64,000 nt of DNA, from positions 34,032,208-34,096,207 of the forward strand of contig CM046856.1 in NCBI GenBank assembly GCA_025617745.1. The letters run 5' to 3'. The notes beneath the pieces were generated by a model that made no database searches, was not told the origin of the DNA, and was given only the letters and a program-made list of their open reading frames with translations. The stretch is from Heliocidaris erythrogramma. Taxonomy: Eukaryota; Echinodermata; Echinoidea; Camarodonta; Echinometridae. This document shows positions 53,291 to 64,000 of this stretch, piece by piece; position 1 is the stretch's first letter, and every line of letters starts with the position of its first letter. Position numbers and translations under genes: made by a program.

Positions 53291-56200
53291 CTATAGGAAG
53301 CAACAATAGAGATACTTACATGTATCATGTATATGGATAAAAGATCTTCCATGTGTCCGGTAAGAGCCAAGGATAGGTGTAAATGGTAAGAGAAATTGAT
53401 TTATATTAAGGTCATGAACATTTTATTTCGTCTGAATATCCGTGTAGGCATCGATAGGTTTGAATTAAATTGAATTTGAATTTGACTATATTCTCATTTT
53501 CCTGTGCTTTGCCATCTATCTATCTATCTACCTATCTATCTATCTATCTATCTATCTATCCAAACTATCTGTCTATCTATATATCTGTCTGTCTTGTCTG
53601 TCTGTCCGTCCATCCATCCATATATTTATCTACCTATCTATCTATCTATAATATCTATCTATATATCTATATATCTGTCTTGTCTGTCTGTCCATCCATC
53701 CATATATTTATCTACCTACCTTCCTATCTATCTATCTATCTATCTATCTATCTGTCTATCTGTCTATCAATCCATCATTCTTTTTTTCTATCTATCTCTA
53801 TCTGTCTTACCCGTTTTCTGATCTTTTCTTGCATGAAAGGTTTGATGATGGTGAAGGCTCCGTCGAAGATTAGACTCTCATTGATGAAGTGGATGCCTTG
53901 TACTCTGACTGGTATACAATTCTAATGAGGGATCATGGAAACGAAAAAAAAGGTTGATACTGAAGTGGAAAAGAATTATCTGTTGTGGCTATATGAGAGA
54001 TATTGCTGCATTGATATGTTGATGATGCTAAGGCGTATCTGAATTACTATATATATTCTTCCTATTATTATTCGATTTACTCTCCGTTATCTATTTTTTA
54101 AAACTATTCTTCCTCTTCTTCTCGTCTTGGTTTTCTAATCCCCTTTTCTCCCTTTTCTTTAATTTCCCTTCCTCCGATTTCTGCATCTTTCTATAACTTC
54201 AGTTCTTCTTTCCCCTCATCCTTATTTTGCTTCTCCTATTTGGCCTACACTTTTTCCTCTTCTCCCCTTCCCCCTTTCCCTCCTTCTCTTCTTCTTTCTT
54301 TTGTATTCATCTTTTCTTCTCTTTCTTCGTTTTCTCTTCCTCCGATTTCTACTTCTTTCTAATATGTACTTCTTCTTTCCTCCTTGTCCTTACGTTGACT
54401 CTCCTTTGGTTTACCTCTTTTTCTTTCCTCTTCTTTTCCATCCTCCTTCTTCTTCTTGCTTTTCTTCTCTCCTCTACACATCTTTTTTTTTTCCTTACAC
54501 CCTTTTTTGGTTATGTTTCCCCCATGCATGTCTTATATTGTTATCTCTCTGTCTCAGCTAGCTTGTTTCCTTATTCCTCACCCTTTCTTTTATACTACCT
54601 ATACGTTTATTGCCATCGTTTATTGCCATCTCATCATTTCAATGATCGTCATCTGATCGTCATCTTACCTGAAAAATAGAAGTGAGTTTCTTAGCAACAG
54701 ATGGAGTTAGACATGTGGCCTGTGATAGACTGACGCCCTCGAGATCGAATAGGAGGATGACGCCATTGATTTGGGCGGCTTCGTCTTCTACGAGCTGGTC
54801 GATGACCATGAAGAGGGCGAGGGCGATATCAGTGAGGGGATACTGTCTCGGGTCCCAATGACCTGTAGCGAAGAGAAAAAAAATCATTTAAAAATCATTG
54901 CCGAGGGATCTGCATCAGCAGAATGTGCAATAAAACGGGTTAAACCAAATGTTGTTTGACCATCATATGACAATTAGACCAAATGGCATTAGACCAAATG
55001 GATGTCCGCTCGGTCGCCATGCCACGACCTGGCATTAAATATCTGGGCATAATTTTAAGCAATAGAAAGTTGCCTCAGGTTCCACAAAGTGCCCCTTTTG
55101 GCGTCGACCCCCCCCCCCCCCCCCCCATTTTTGAAAACGTTCCGTCGACCCTTTTCCTGCGATGACATCAATAATTATTTTGTGAACATGGGGAACCCAA
55201 TGTATTATTGTGCACAATACTTGGAATATAAATAAGTGCATGTATGTGGAGCAGTTCATGAATGAATAGACAGACCTCGTCGGATTACTCAAATATTCAT
55301 TAATATCATGAATATGAAAGTGCCAAATAGCAGTCACGGTGCCAAATGGCACTCTCATTTTTCTTTCGATCAGTTAATAGTATATTCTGCCACTATTGAA
55401 TAAGTATAACTTAAAAAATACACTGCATTCATAATACCGTAATGAATTATTTTAATGCGTTTTGTTTTCAGTTTCTGTAGATGTATAAACCGCACAATTT
55501 AGTAACTCCACCGTCCATTTACAATCATTCGAAACAGCACATGTCATTTAAGTCAGTGGAAATTAATGATTTGATAAGACCAATCAACTCATGTACGGTA
55601 GCTAAACGACGTTATGAGTGATCTTAGTGGGACCGGTATGCACACGACTAAATATTTCACCAAGCAACGGTGGTGTATTCAGTAATTTGAAAACAGGGGG
55701 GGGGGGGGGGCAGAAATCTCCCCAGACAGGGGAGGGACCTGATGTATCTCAGAAACCCCGTGAGTTGTAGAACCATCGCATTCATGTTGCTGTCTCAATC
55801 GCAATCTAAAGTATATCTTTAATTTTTTTTTCTCACTGAATATACAACATGTGGAAAATAAAGGAACCTTGAAATCGCATTCACATGTATTGACTTTTCT
55901 CTAGACATATAAATGAGGGAGGAGGGGGCATGCCCCGGCTTCATCCAAAGCTGGATACGCCATTGACCGGCTCTTCACAAAAGTGAAATTTGGCTTTCGG
56001 GGTTTAAGTGGACTTTGGTTACAGAACAAATTGCATTTTTGGTTCATAGGTTTTATGAGGATAAAATCTGGATGTCTCTCTAATGACAAGACAAATATTA
56101 GCAGACATCAAGTCAGAGAAGAAGTCACACCACCGTACATTTTAGGTAGAAGGCTTTTCAGAACGCTTCATATCAAAAACAAATCGCCGCGTACAGCCTT

Positions 56201-59200
56201 ACAAATTAGTCACAAATGTATTTTTTCCGAAAAGAAAATTGTCAAGAAAAAAACAACAACACAGTTCTAAATTTTGAATATGACACAAGTGCTTGATTTG
56301 AAATGCAGCATGGGAAATTGATTCAGTTCAAATGACAATATAATAGTGTCATTCTGTTATTTTCAATTTTGCAAGAAAATAATGTTAGGATCACAAGGCA
56401 TAAAAAGCTTACAATTCTTTACGGATATCAACATGCCATATTTTCGCAACCTTAAACCCTGATACATGTATACTAGGTGTAAAAAAAAAACATTTGAGTA
56501 TTGGAAACTTTTAATATTAATAATAATAGAGTATTTGTATAGCGCACATGTCTATCAGACTTGACAGTCCTGGCGCCCCACATTATTACCCCGGCTTTGG
56601 CTCTAGAATTTCAAAGAATAAATTCCTGCCAGGTACCCATTTACTTCAGACTGCAGGTTTTCACATGGAAGATGTCAAATTTATTTAAAGTTAGTGTTAT
56701 GAAATTTCCTTGATTACTATTCTTTAAAACATTTGCTCTGAATATTTAATTTGCTTTTCACTTTTTGAAAGAGCAAGGCGGCAAAAGCTGTGTATATACA
56801 TGTAACAGTAACTGATTCACAGCACAACAATGGCCGTTGTGCATATCAGCTGAAATTCCAGAGCACCTATTTTTAACCCAAGTTAATGAATCATTAATGA
56901 CCCTGGAATGCAAAAGGATGGCAGAAATGACAGGTGTGAAGCAATAGTGTAATGTTATGTTCTGAATTAATTACTGACACAGATTTTGTGGCCTCACTTT
57001 TTCAAAAACTGAAAATCTAATTAAATATTCAAAGCATTGTTTCAAGAATATTAATGAAGGAAATTTCACAAAAACTTACTTCAAATAAATTTGACATCCT
57101 TTAACTTTACACTATGAAAACTTCAGTCTGATACGAGTTTTAACTAATGAGTTATTACTGATCAAAAGTATTAATTTGTTTTTCTTTACACCTATAATAT
57201 GCATGATACTCATTCCAACGTTGTAAAAATCAATCCTCAACATTTCCACTTAAAATGTACTCAAAGGAGGGATGCGTTGATGGGCAATATTCTGCATCTT
57301 GAAATATGTAAAAGGCATCATGCAAATAGCATCTATATCATAAACATGATGAATGTATTATTGAACGGGGTGGACATATTTATCTAAATAGATAGATTGC
57401 AATGAAGCTCCATTTCCACTGTTTGCTCGACCAAAGTCCAACTGAAATGTAATCACGTCACGACCTCGCCTATCTCACGAGAAATGAAACTGATGTACCA
57501 AATATAACATACAGGTGTGTTGTCAATCTATGAAGGTGGTGATTATAAGTAGACATGACTGATTACAACATTGACTGAATATTTCCACTTCATAATTCAA
57601 TGAAACACCTTCATCACATTAATTATATTTCAAATAGCAGCCTCAAATACCTGCTATAGATGCCTGGTACCGTTTTATGAAGCTGTTGATATATAAAATA
57701 TATTCATTGCGGATTACTACATTGATGTATTCTTTCCCTAACATATTACAATGAAAGGCACCTTCATTAGATTAAGAATTATATCCGAAGAATATTAATT
57801 TCCATATTGGAATTTGAACTCATATTAACAGATGAGCTGCATGGGCCTACATACTGATTAGGCCTAGCACATGCACCTTTCCAAGTATTGTCAATCAAAA
57901 CGAAATATGGCTTTAAAAAAACAGCAGCAATGAATTCATATATATTTGCTCGTGCTAATGACACTACAAAGAATTATTAGATGATTTTAAACACACACCA
58001 TTATAGACACATTAAGAAGAGATGGATTAAAGGAATATCAGTCGCACTGCCCCCTCCCCCCCCCCCCCCCCCAAAAAAAAAAAAAACGGTTTCCCCCCTT
58101 TTTTTCGTGGAATATATGGATTGCCGTTGGGTCGGATCCCCCAGGAAGCCAAGTTCCAGATATAGCCCTTCATGCAGCTAGATAAATAGAGTTATGATTC
58201 AATTCATATTTTGTTGAGTCAATATTTATACATTGATGTCATACCGCAAAAATAAGAATTGACGTGTACAGGGGTGTATTCTTTTTTTTTTTATAATTGT
58301 GTGACAGGGGTGTATTCTGGTAGTAATCAACCTATGAACTTACTTAAACGAGGTGTCGAGTGGAATAATTTCATGATGAAATATTCCAGGATAAGCGATG
58401 TACATGCGGACATTTACTAGACACGCATGCGGTGATTAGATATACTATATAGGTGGAAATGTAAAGTCATGCATGATTATCACTTTATTTTGCCTAATGA
58501 TCAATTAACGAAATAGTAATAGCTACCGCTCAATGTGCGGTAAAACTATTTTCAATTTCGTTTCTTATTGTCAGATAGTACCTGTTGTGAAACATTTATC
58601 TGAAACGATTTGTTTCTAGCCCTGTAACTTATCATTTAAACGTATTAATTTCGATATTTAGATTATGAACATAACAATAATTCTAAGGTGTTGAAATAGA
58701 AATCTTTCTCACTATATTTAAGATGATGCATTTTTATATGTTGTTTTTTGTAGAGGATGATACATTGACGTAAATAAGATATTGTTGTAATGAAAATAGA
58801 TATAGGTCATACTAAGCTATAAGTCAAGAAGCAAGTAATGAATTTGTCTGTTTTAAGAAAATGATGAAATGATATACGAGCAGTAATGTAATATAGCAGT
58901 GCATCTAAAAACAGTTTAAACCCATAAGCGTACGGGGGGGGGGGGGGGGGGGCTGCGAGCTAAAGTTCCGATATTCGGCCAACCACCGCCTCTTTTTCGG
59001 GCAGGGAGGTCCCCGAATATCCTCACATAATATTTGGGCAGCGACGTGCCCGAATATTTCATTTCTATACTATATTTTCACGATAGGAGATAGGAAAGTG
59101 GCGAAATTGAGAAAAACTGAAAAGTTGATATTGAGTCCCCTTGGCGAAAATGTACGCCTAGGGTTAAATCCCTCCTGCATGATCCTATGTATCATGTTAG

Positions 59201-59694
59201 AAGGTTGGGAATTTTACGATGGTATATATATAGTTTTGGATCAACATTATCATTATAATATAACGCCTTGACGTCATCTGTTTGTACTTTGTCTTACCCG
59301 TCTTCATCGCTACTATATGCCTGCCTTCGCTATCAGTCGAGTCCAGTACGTAAGGGTAACCATCATCCAAAACATGTTGGATACCAGTGGGGTGGTACTT
59401 CTCAAAGAAGTCTGGATGCTTCACATGCAGTTCGTAGTATTTCACAATCGATTTGTAAGCTCGCTCCACCTCGAACTTTCTGGCACGTAAAAAGCGGATT
59501 AAAAACCTCGAATCGGTGTTGAAGACGATGTCCTTCTTCTCGGCCATGCGCTCTCGAAGCTTTTGGAGCGCCTTTTCCCTCACGTCGGGCGTCTCTCCGA
59601 GTTCCAGCTCGGCTTTCTTCTTCAAATTATCACTCATGGTCCAAGTGTACGACGCCATTTTGAGTTCTACTCCAGACGACTGAGTTGTTGTCAA
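53087..59694 (-). CDS. CRAL-TRIO lipid-transfer protein, alpha-tocopherol transfer protein-like (4 coding exons)
   Basis: Exons in reading order: 59694-59298, 54862-54669, 53921-53811 and 53290-53087, all GT-AG on the - strand, phases consistent, 906 nt, 301 residues. The family carries small hydrophobic ligands such as vitamin E or retinaldehyde between membranes in the cytosol. CRAL-TRIO N-terminal helices lie at about 23-90 with FLIRFLRARKF at 64-74. The lipid-binding domain at about 100-265 includes HWDP (134), INGVILLFDLEGVSLSQA, LTPSVAKK, QGIHFINE and ILPDIFGGEL. FDLEG...TPSVAKK matches human TTPA best; the N-terminal helix is also like clavesin and TTPAL, so exact orthology is open. 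Odd points: a lysine-rich tail (KKKNKHDKGKK) and three candidate start Met residues (1, 13, 20). Convergent with ADHFE1. Confidence 0.88.
53513..53802 (+). repeat. CTAT/GATA tetranucleotide repeat in TTPA-like intron 3
   Basis: About 290 bp of CTAT with CTGT, CCAT and ATAT variants. It fills more than half of the 520-bp intron. Confidence 0.95.
53811..53921 (-). CDS. TTPA-like exon 3
   Basis: CTCATTAG acceptor, CGG/GTAAGA donor, 111 nt. Encodes NCIPVRVQGIHFINE then SLIFDGAFTIIKPFMQ and EKIRKR, matching TTPA SFPLKVRGIHLINEP and MIKPFLTEKIKER. The intron after it turns into a GATA repeat within about 8 nt of the donor. Confidence 0.92.
54085..54560 (+). repeat. CT-rich tract in TTPA-like intron 2
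   Basis: Strongly pyrimidine-biased (CTTCTTTCC and similar), purine-rich in the transcript. The Ser/Phe/Leu open frames here are artefacts. Confidence 0.8.
54669..54862 (-). CDS. TTPA-like exon 2 (lipid-binding core)
   Basis: GCTACAG acceptor, GTAAGA donor, 194 nt. Completes Gly133, then HWDPRQYPLTDIALALF, INGVILLFDLEGVSL and LTPSVAKKLTSIFQ; close to human TTPA in order and spacing. Confidence 0.92.
54863..59297. other. TTPA-like intron 1
   Basis: 4.4 kb without further exons recognised. Contains G/C runs (55108, 55695, 58055, 58934), a GGATACGCCA scrap (55960) and one reversed SINE (listed separately). 56700-58000 is plain AT-rich sequence with nothing notable. Confidence 0.6.
56517..56650 (-). 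repeat. SINE fragment, reverse orientation
   Basis: Reading on the - strand: GGGTACCTGGCAGGAATT, then GAGCCNNGGTAATAATG-type body and an ATTATTATT tail, as in 18674-18951 and 39108-39462. Lacks the tRNA head. Confidence 0.7.
59298..59694 (-). CDS. TTPA-like exon 1 (CRAL-TRIO N domain)
   Basis: ATG at 59694 to a GTAAGA donor; 397 nt. Encodes residues 1-132 and the first base of Gly133. SDNLKKKAELELGE and RFLIRFLRARKFEVERAY are the diagnostic helices. Met13 or Met20 may be the true start since residues 1-12 look unconserved. Confidence 0.88.
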
Positions 59695-62600
59695 AACGTA
59701 TTATAAGCGGTAAAAAAAGGCGCCATTTGGAAATTTTGCATCAGAAGAAATGCACATCATCCGAAATCATCTCGTTTTAACAAACACACATAATACACAA
59801 AGTACAACAAGTCAAACAATGCTTTAAATCTTGGAATATAATGTAAGCATGCGTTAAACACGGAATTATCGAAGCCTATACAGCTGTACCGCTCGGGTCC
59901 AGTGTAATAATTAACGCCGGTATATGGCTTCAAGTGGCTGATTGTTGCAATGTAGACTTGGTTGGAATCATAAAGTCCAAACGATCAATCAGTATCTCGC
60001 CAGGCTAATTATACATTTACATTACCACACACTCGACTGATAAGAACTTAACCAGCACTGTATCATGTCGGTATCAGCCTACCAACTTAATCAAATATTG
60101 GACCAAAACCACCTGATAGAAATTAATGTAGACCCAATTATGAAATGAGTAATTGCGGTTGACCACTTTTTTCTACCGCTCACAGAAAATCAAAACAATA
60201 TTGCATATCGTAGTTGATTATTCTAGGCGTCAAGAATGTTGGGAAGGTGTATGTGCTAGAGGTATAACTAGAAGCCCTAAAGATGGAAATAGAGAGAGGG
60301 AAGGGGGAGTAGAGGGAGAGAGGGGGTGGGGGTATCTTACATGAATCAGTATAGAGAATTAACATGAAAACATAAATAATGAAATGAATTCGTATGTTTA
60401 AAAACCCATTGCACATGAGGCAATGAGACAAAAAGGCGTCATACCTAACGTAGGAATGCGTCAACGTCTGGCGCGTTTTTTTGAGCGCCGTTTTGAGAGT
60501 GATATATGGTAGTACAAAACGTGTATGCAAAACGAACAATGCGAATATTGCTTTGTCTTTTTTACTGGCGTATACTGTGCGCTAACTGCCGCCACCATGA
60601 GGCTTGACAAATAGCGCAATCAAAATAGCGCCTCGAGTGCAACGGGTCCCAGGAGGCGTTATATGCAGACGTATAATAAGGACTTTTGCGCGTCATGATA
60701 TAATGATATCGTTGAGAAAAGGGATTGCAAAATGAACAGGGAAAACAATAATTTTGATAACTGGCCTTCTCAGGCAACATTAGCGTAGGTATATGACGCA
60801 ATCGAAAATGAATATAGATCATTGTGCATCCCCCCCCTCCCCCCCGGGCCCCCGCACAGCTTTTTAAATTTTTTATACCGACGGGAAGTCACATGATCAA
60901 TATGGCCGCACCCCTCCGATTATTATTCTTTCTTTTTTATGTTAATTTTAGCGTGCAGATACAGAAGAATCTCCTTTTGTCCTTTTTCATCATTTCAGGT
61001 ATTATATACAAGCATGGTAAGATAGAACCTGAACGTTATTCCTTTCCTTTCCTCTCCTTTTTATGTTGTCATTGTCTTTTCCTTTTAACTTTTCGTTTTC
61101 CTTTGTTGAATGCGCCCCCTGGGGGCGTTTCATGAAAGGACTTGTCAGATATTTTATCCGACAAATTTACTCTCAGCCAATCAGATGCAAGGATTTCAGT
61201 AGCTTATAACAGTTGTTGGATAAAATATCCGACAGCTTCCTTTCATGAAACGTTCCCCTGGGCCGAGTCCCATATGAACAGCAGTCAATGTGACCAAACA
61301 GTGATGGCGTAGCAAGGAGCCCAGTCATTTAGGGGGCGGGGGACACTGCATGGTGTCATACAGGACGCGCCAATCTTACAATGTGGATAAAATGCTAGAG
61401 ATCATGCAGGCCATCATAATCGATATCGTCATAATTCCTTCACAGTGTTTTTACCTCTCCTTTTTATATTTCTCTTGCTTTCATTTTTCTTCATTTTCGA
61501 GTGACTCCCCCACCCCCACCGCCTGCCCCCTTAAGTACACCATTGTAATCAAAATAATTACTACAATTAATAAGTGTGCGCAGTCGTTATTTAAAAATGT
61601 ACATAAAACAAAGGATTGCAAAATAGTTTAATAATTAACTTCACAGGTCCAGAAATATAGGCTCAGTCACCTGATCGGGTCAGAGTTTCGTTTCTATATG
61701 GGCGTTCCTATACCAGGAAGTAGGAAAGATTTTTTTTTTCAAGAAAGTGACATTCGTCATGGTGCCACTCATTAGTGCATTGGTTTTTCAGGCACCACGG
61801 CCCCATCTGGCGCACCTTGTCGTTACCCCCCCAAATGCAGATTTTTGTCAATGTCATCACCCCCCCCCCCCTTTAATATAAATTTTACATGAATTTATTA
61901 ATCTATTTTTATTCATATATATTTGATCTATTTATCGATTGACAATCATTCATTCACTTATACAATGTAAGGGGGGGGGGAACACTCCCAAATGATCGAC
62001 AGTTTCTTTGAAATTTATGTTATGCATTGCATTTATTGATAAATTAAGATTGAGGGGGATCCTCCCAAATTAGCTAATTGTGAGTTTGTCATTATTTTTG
62101 AATAATTATAAAATCCTATATATGAAATAACTATATATCTACGAAAACTGTCACGTGTCTTCCACTGGACTTTCACACACAATATGAGTCATATATAGGA
62201 TTGATAATTATACTTTCATATTTTATTGTTCTCTTTTATATGTAGGACATCTTAAACAAACAGTAGTTGATATTATTATATGATTGCACAACACAACAGA
62301 ATAAAAGCATTGTTTGCTATTATATCTTGCATAATGTTACCTTATACACCAAAATAATACTGATAAGACTGTGTAGATTAGGCCTACCGTTCTGGGAAAG
62401 AAAAAAGAGGAAATGTATACAATAAGAACGCCTTCCGAGGCATCAAAATTACAAAACTGCTACGGATATTACTATCACAAATCAACTAGCTCGTTAACAT
62501 TAGCTCAAATGAGGAAGAGGTATATGTTTTGAATAACGATGGGATATCAGTGGAGAACACGTGCCCAAGGCAAAACTCAATCTAACACATCTTAAGTACA

Positions 62601-64000
62601 CAGTAAGTACCCCCAAAAGAGAAAACTGGCCTCTAATTCTAATTTTACCCCCAGTGGACGAAAGAGACACCTGATAATAATGTGACCCCTTCTTTTTTTC
62701 TCGCTTGCTTTGTGCCACCCCCCTCCCCCAAAGGATCCGCCACTGGATATATATGGTGATATATTCTGTAATGTCAATAAGAAATATCAGTATCCCTAAA
62801 TTCTTTTGTGATAACTATTTTTTTCGACTTTACTAAAAAAATCTTAGATATTATATATATTTCATGATATGAAAGTAAGTAAAGAAGTCACATCACTCCT
62901 TCTTTTTATGAGTTTTGAGATATTTCTTATTTATTGCCTTGTTTGCCAGTCGCTATACCATTTTCAACATATACCCCTCCCCCCCCCCCCAATTATATTA
63001 AGGCATATTTAAGACAAATATCATTTAAGACTCCTTCATAGAGAAGTACATATACTTTTAAATTTATCGGTTATTAATATATTAATTGCATGAATCTGCT
63101 CCCCTCTCATTCAAATTTATTGCCACTTTTGTAGTTTTAAACCTAATTGCAACTGACCTGATGAATCCATTATGCAATCATGAATAAATATTGCCGATTT
63201 AATCTTTCAAAAAGCAGGAACATTTCCTTCATTTAAAATATGAATATGTTTCATCAGTGTTCTTAGCTACATATAAAAGCTGTCCAGCTTTATACAGACC
63301 CGTATAATCATTTTATCTCCTTATTGTGTTAACTATGCATTTCAAAGGTCGAAGTTCATTCGTCATATAGATATTGAGTTATATCGTTAAGGAGATAATT
63401 TTGCAGATAGCTATATACACCAATAATCAATATGTTCTGTATCATCTTCTATTGCTGTATACAATAGAGTATAATAACCTTTGGCATTTTGGATACAGAT
63501 AATAGTAGTCTTACACCGATGAGGCTTGTCCAACATAGTAACTCTTAGCAATCTGTATTGGGGGGGGGGGGATCTCTCCCAATGTACAAGCGTATTTTAC
63601 CTCATAACCTTCGCTCCCGAGGGTTCAACCACAAAGCAAATTCCAACTTACATTTAGACAATATTGAAATAAAATATCTTTAAATATATCAGTTAAATTA
63701 TCTCCTTAGTTATTGCATAATGTATCATAATGTATTTATAATGCAAAGTGTTTTTTTTCTTCGAATTATTGCATGTGAAGAAAGATATTTTAACAGTAAC
63801 TAGAATCACCAGACCGTGACGTTTCAATGTCGCATATCAATCCCGCACGGCACGAGGCATCACAGGGACCGGCATCGAATTGGCGATGGTAAAAACTGGA
63901 GAGACAAAAGCGAAAACAAAACAGAGAGGGAGAAAGAAAGAGAGAGAGAGAGGGGGGAGGGGTTGATAGAGAAAATAAGAAGACAAACGGTTTTATTCAA
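59695..64000. other. Upstream side of the TTPA-like gene, no gene recognised
   Basis: No exon found. The promoter of the TTPA-like gene should start just above 59694, but no core element stands out. Other content: a P1 MITE at 61121, G/C runs (61859, 61971, 62970, 63559), a TCCGCCACTGGAT scrap at 62735 and an AG-rich end (63900-63960). Confidence 0.5.
61121..61259. mobile_element. Short palindromic MITE, family P1 copy 5
   Basis: Ends GGGGGCGTTTCATGAAAGG and CCTTTCATGAAACGTTCCCC; core CCAATCAGATGCAAGGAT then AGTAGCTTATAACAGTTGTT. Confidence 0.85.

Noticed and set aside
53470-53925. Ser/Ile/Tyr-rich open frame on the + strand
   Set aside because: It translates the CTAT repeat and overlaps, antisense, a well-supported exon of the TTPA-like gene.
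54227-54679. 150-codon Phe/Ser/Leu-rich frame
   Set aside because: Product of the CT-rich tract inside TTPA-like intron 2.
60441-60810. Possible large palindrome around CATACCTAACGTAGGAATG
   Set aside because: Only scattered short matches between the halves; not enough to call an element.

Overview
The window looks like nuclear DNA of a deuterostome invertebrate, most likely a sea urchin or close echinoderm relative. It is AT-rich and intron-rich, with long introns packed with short DNA transposons and tRNA-derived SINEs, and it carries more than thirty runs of ten or more G or C. The echinoderm call rests on the repeat style and on vertebrate-like exon structures. It is an inference, not a database match. 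I saw no bacterial genes, CRISPR array, rRNA or retroviral element.

Two host genes can be assembled exon by exon with GT-AG sites and consistent phase. The first is ADHFE1 (mitochondrial hydroxyacid-oxoacid transhydrogenase, an iron-type alcohol dehydrogenase) on the + strand, 7236-41417: 14 coding exons giving 479 residues, complete, with the cofactor loop and all four iron ligands visible. The second is a CRAL-TRIO lipid-transfer gene closest to alpha-tocopherol transfer protein (TTPA) on the - strand, 59694-53087: 4 coding exons giving 301 residues. The genes converge, separated by about 11.7 kb of repeats. In human, ADHFE1 and TTPA are also near each other on chromosome 8q12-q13, so the linkage may be ancient.

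Layout: 1-7235 holds a possible zinc-finger exon at 174-461, TTAA-flanked elements and upstream DNA of ADHFE1. 7236-41417 is ADHFE1, whose introns contain most of the mobile elements. 41418-53086 is the repeat-rich convergent intergenic region: a tandem-array element at 43274-44940, G/C blocks at 45508-45773, a nested transposon at 46893-49075 and a motif-array transposon at 49564-50651. 53087-59694 is the TTPA-like gene. 59695-64000 is its upstream side, with little recognisable content.

The most interesting material is in the mobile elements. (1) A 946-bp TTAA-flanked element in ADHFE1 intron 3 carries an uninterrupted 84-residue THAP zinc-finger ORF with a polyadenylation signal, like a miniature DNA-binding-only derivative of a Kolobok-type transposase. 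(2) Three different TTAA elements lie end to end sharing their TTAA sites, the last ending 25 bp before exon 5. (3) A 692-bp element with 8-bp target duplication interrupts one unit of a 284-bp tandem repeat; the other units give the empty site, and one of them has what may be an excision scar. (4) A TA-flanked transposon has inner flanks that are mirrored arrays of a 12-bp motif. (5) A SINE-like sequence has a head resembling 7SL RNA.
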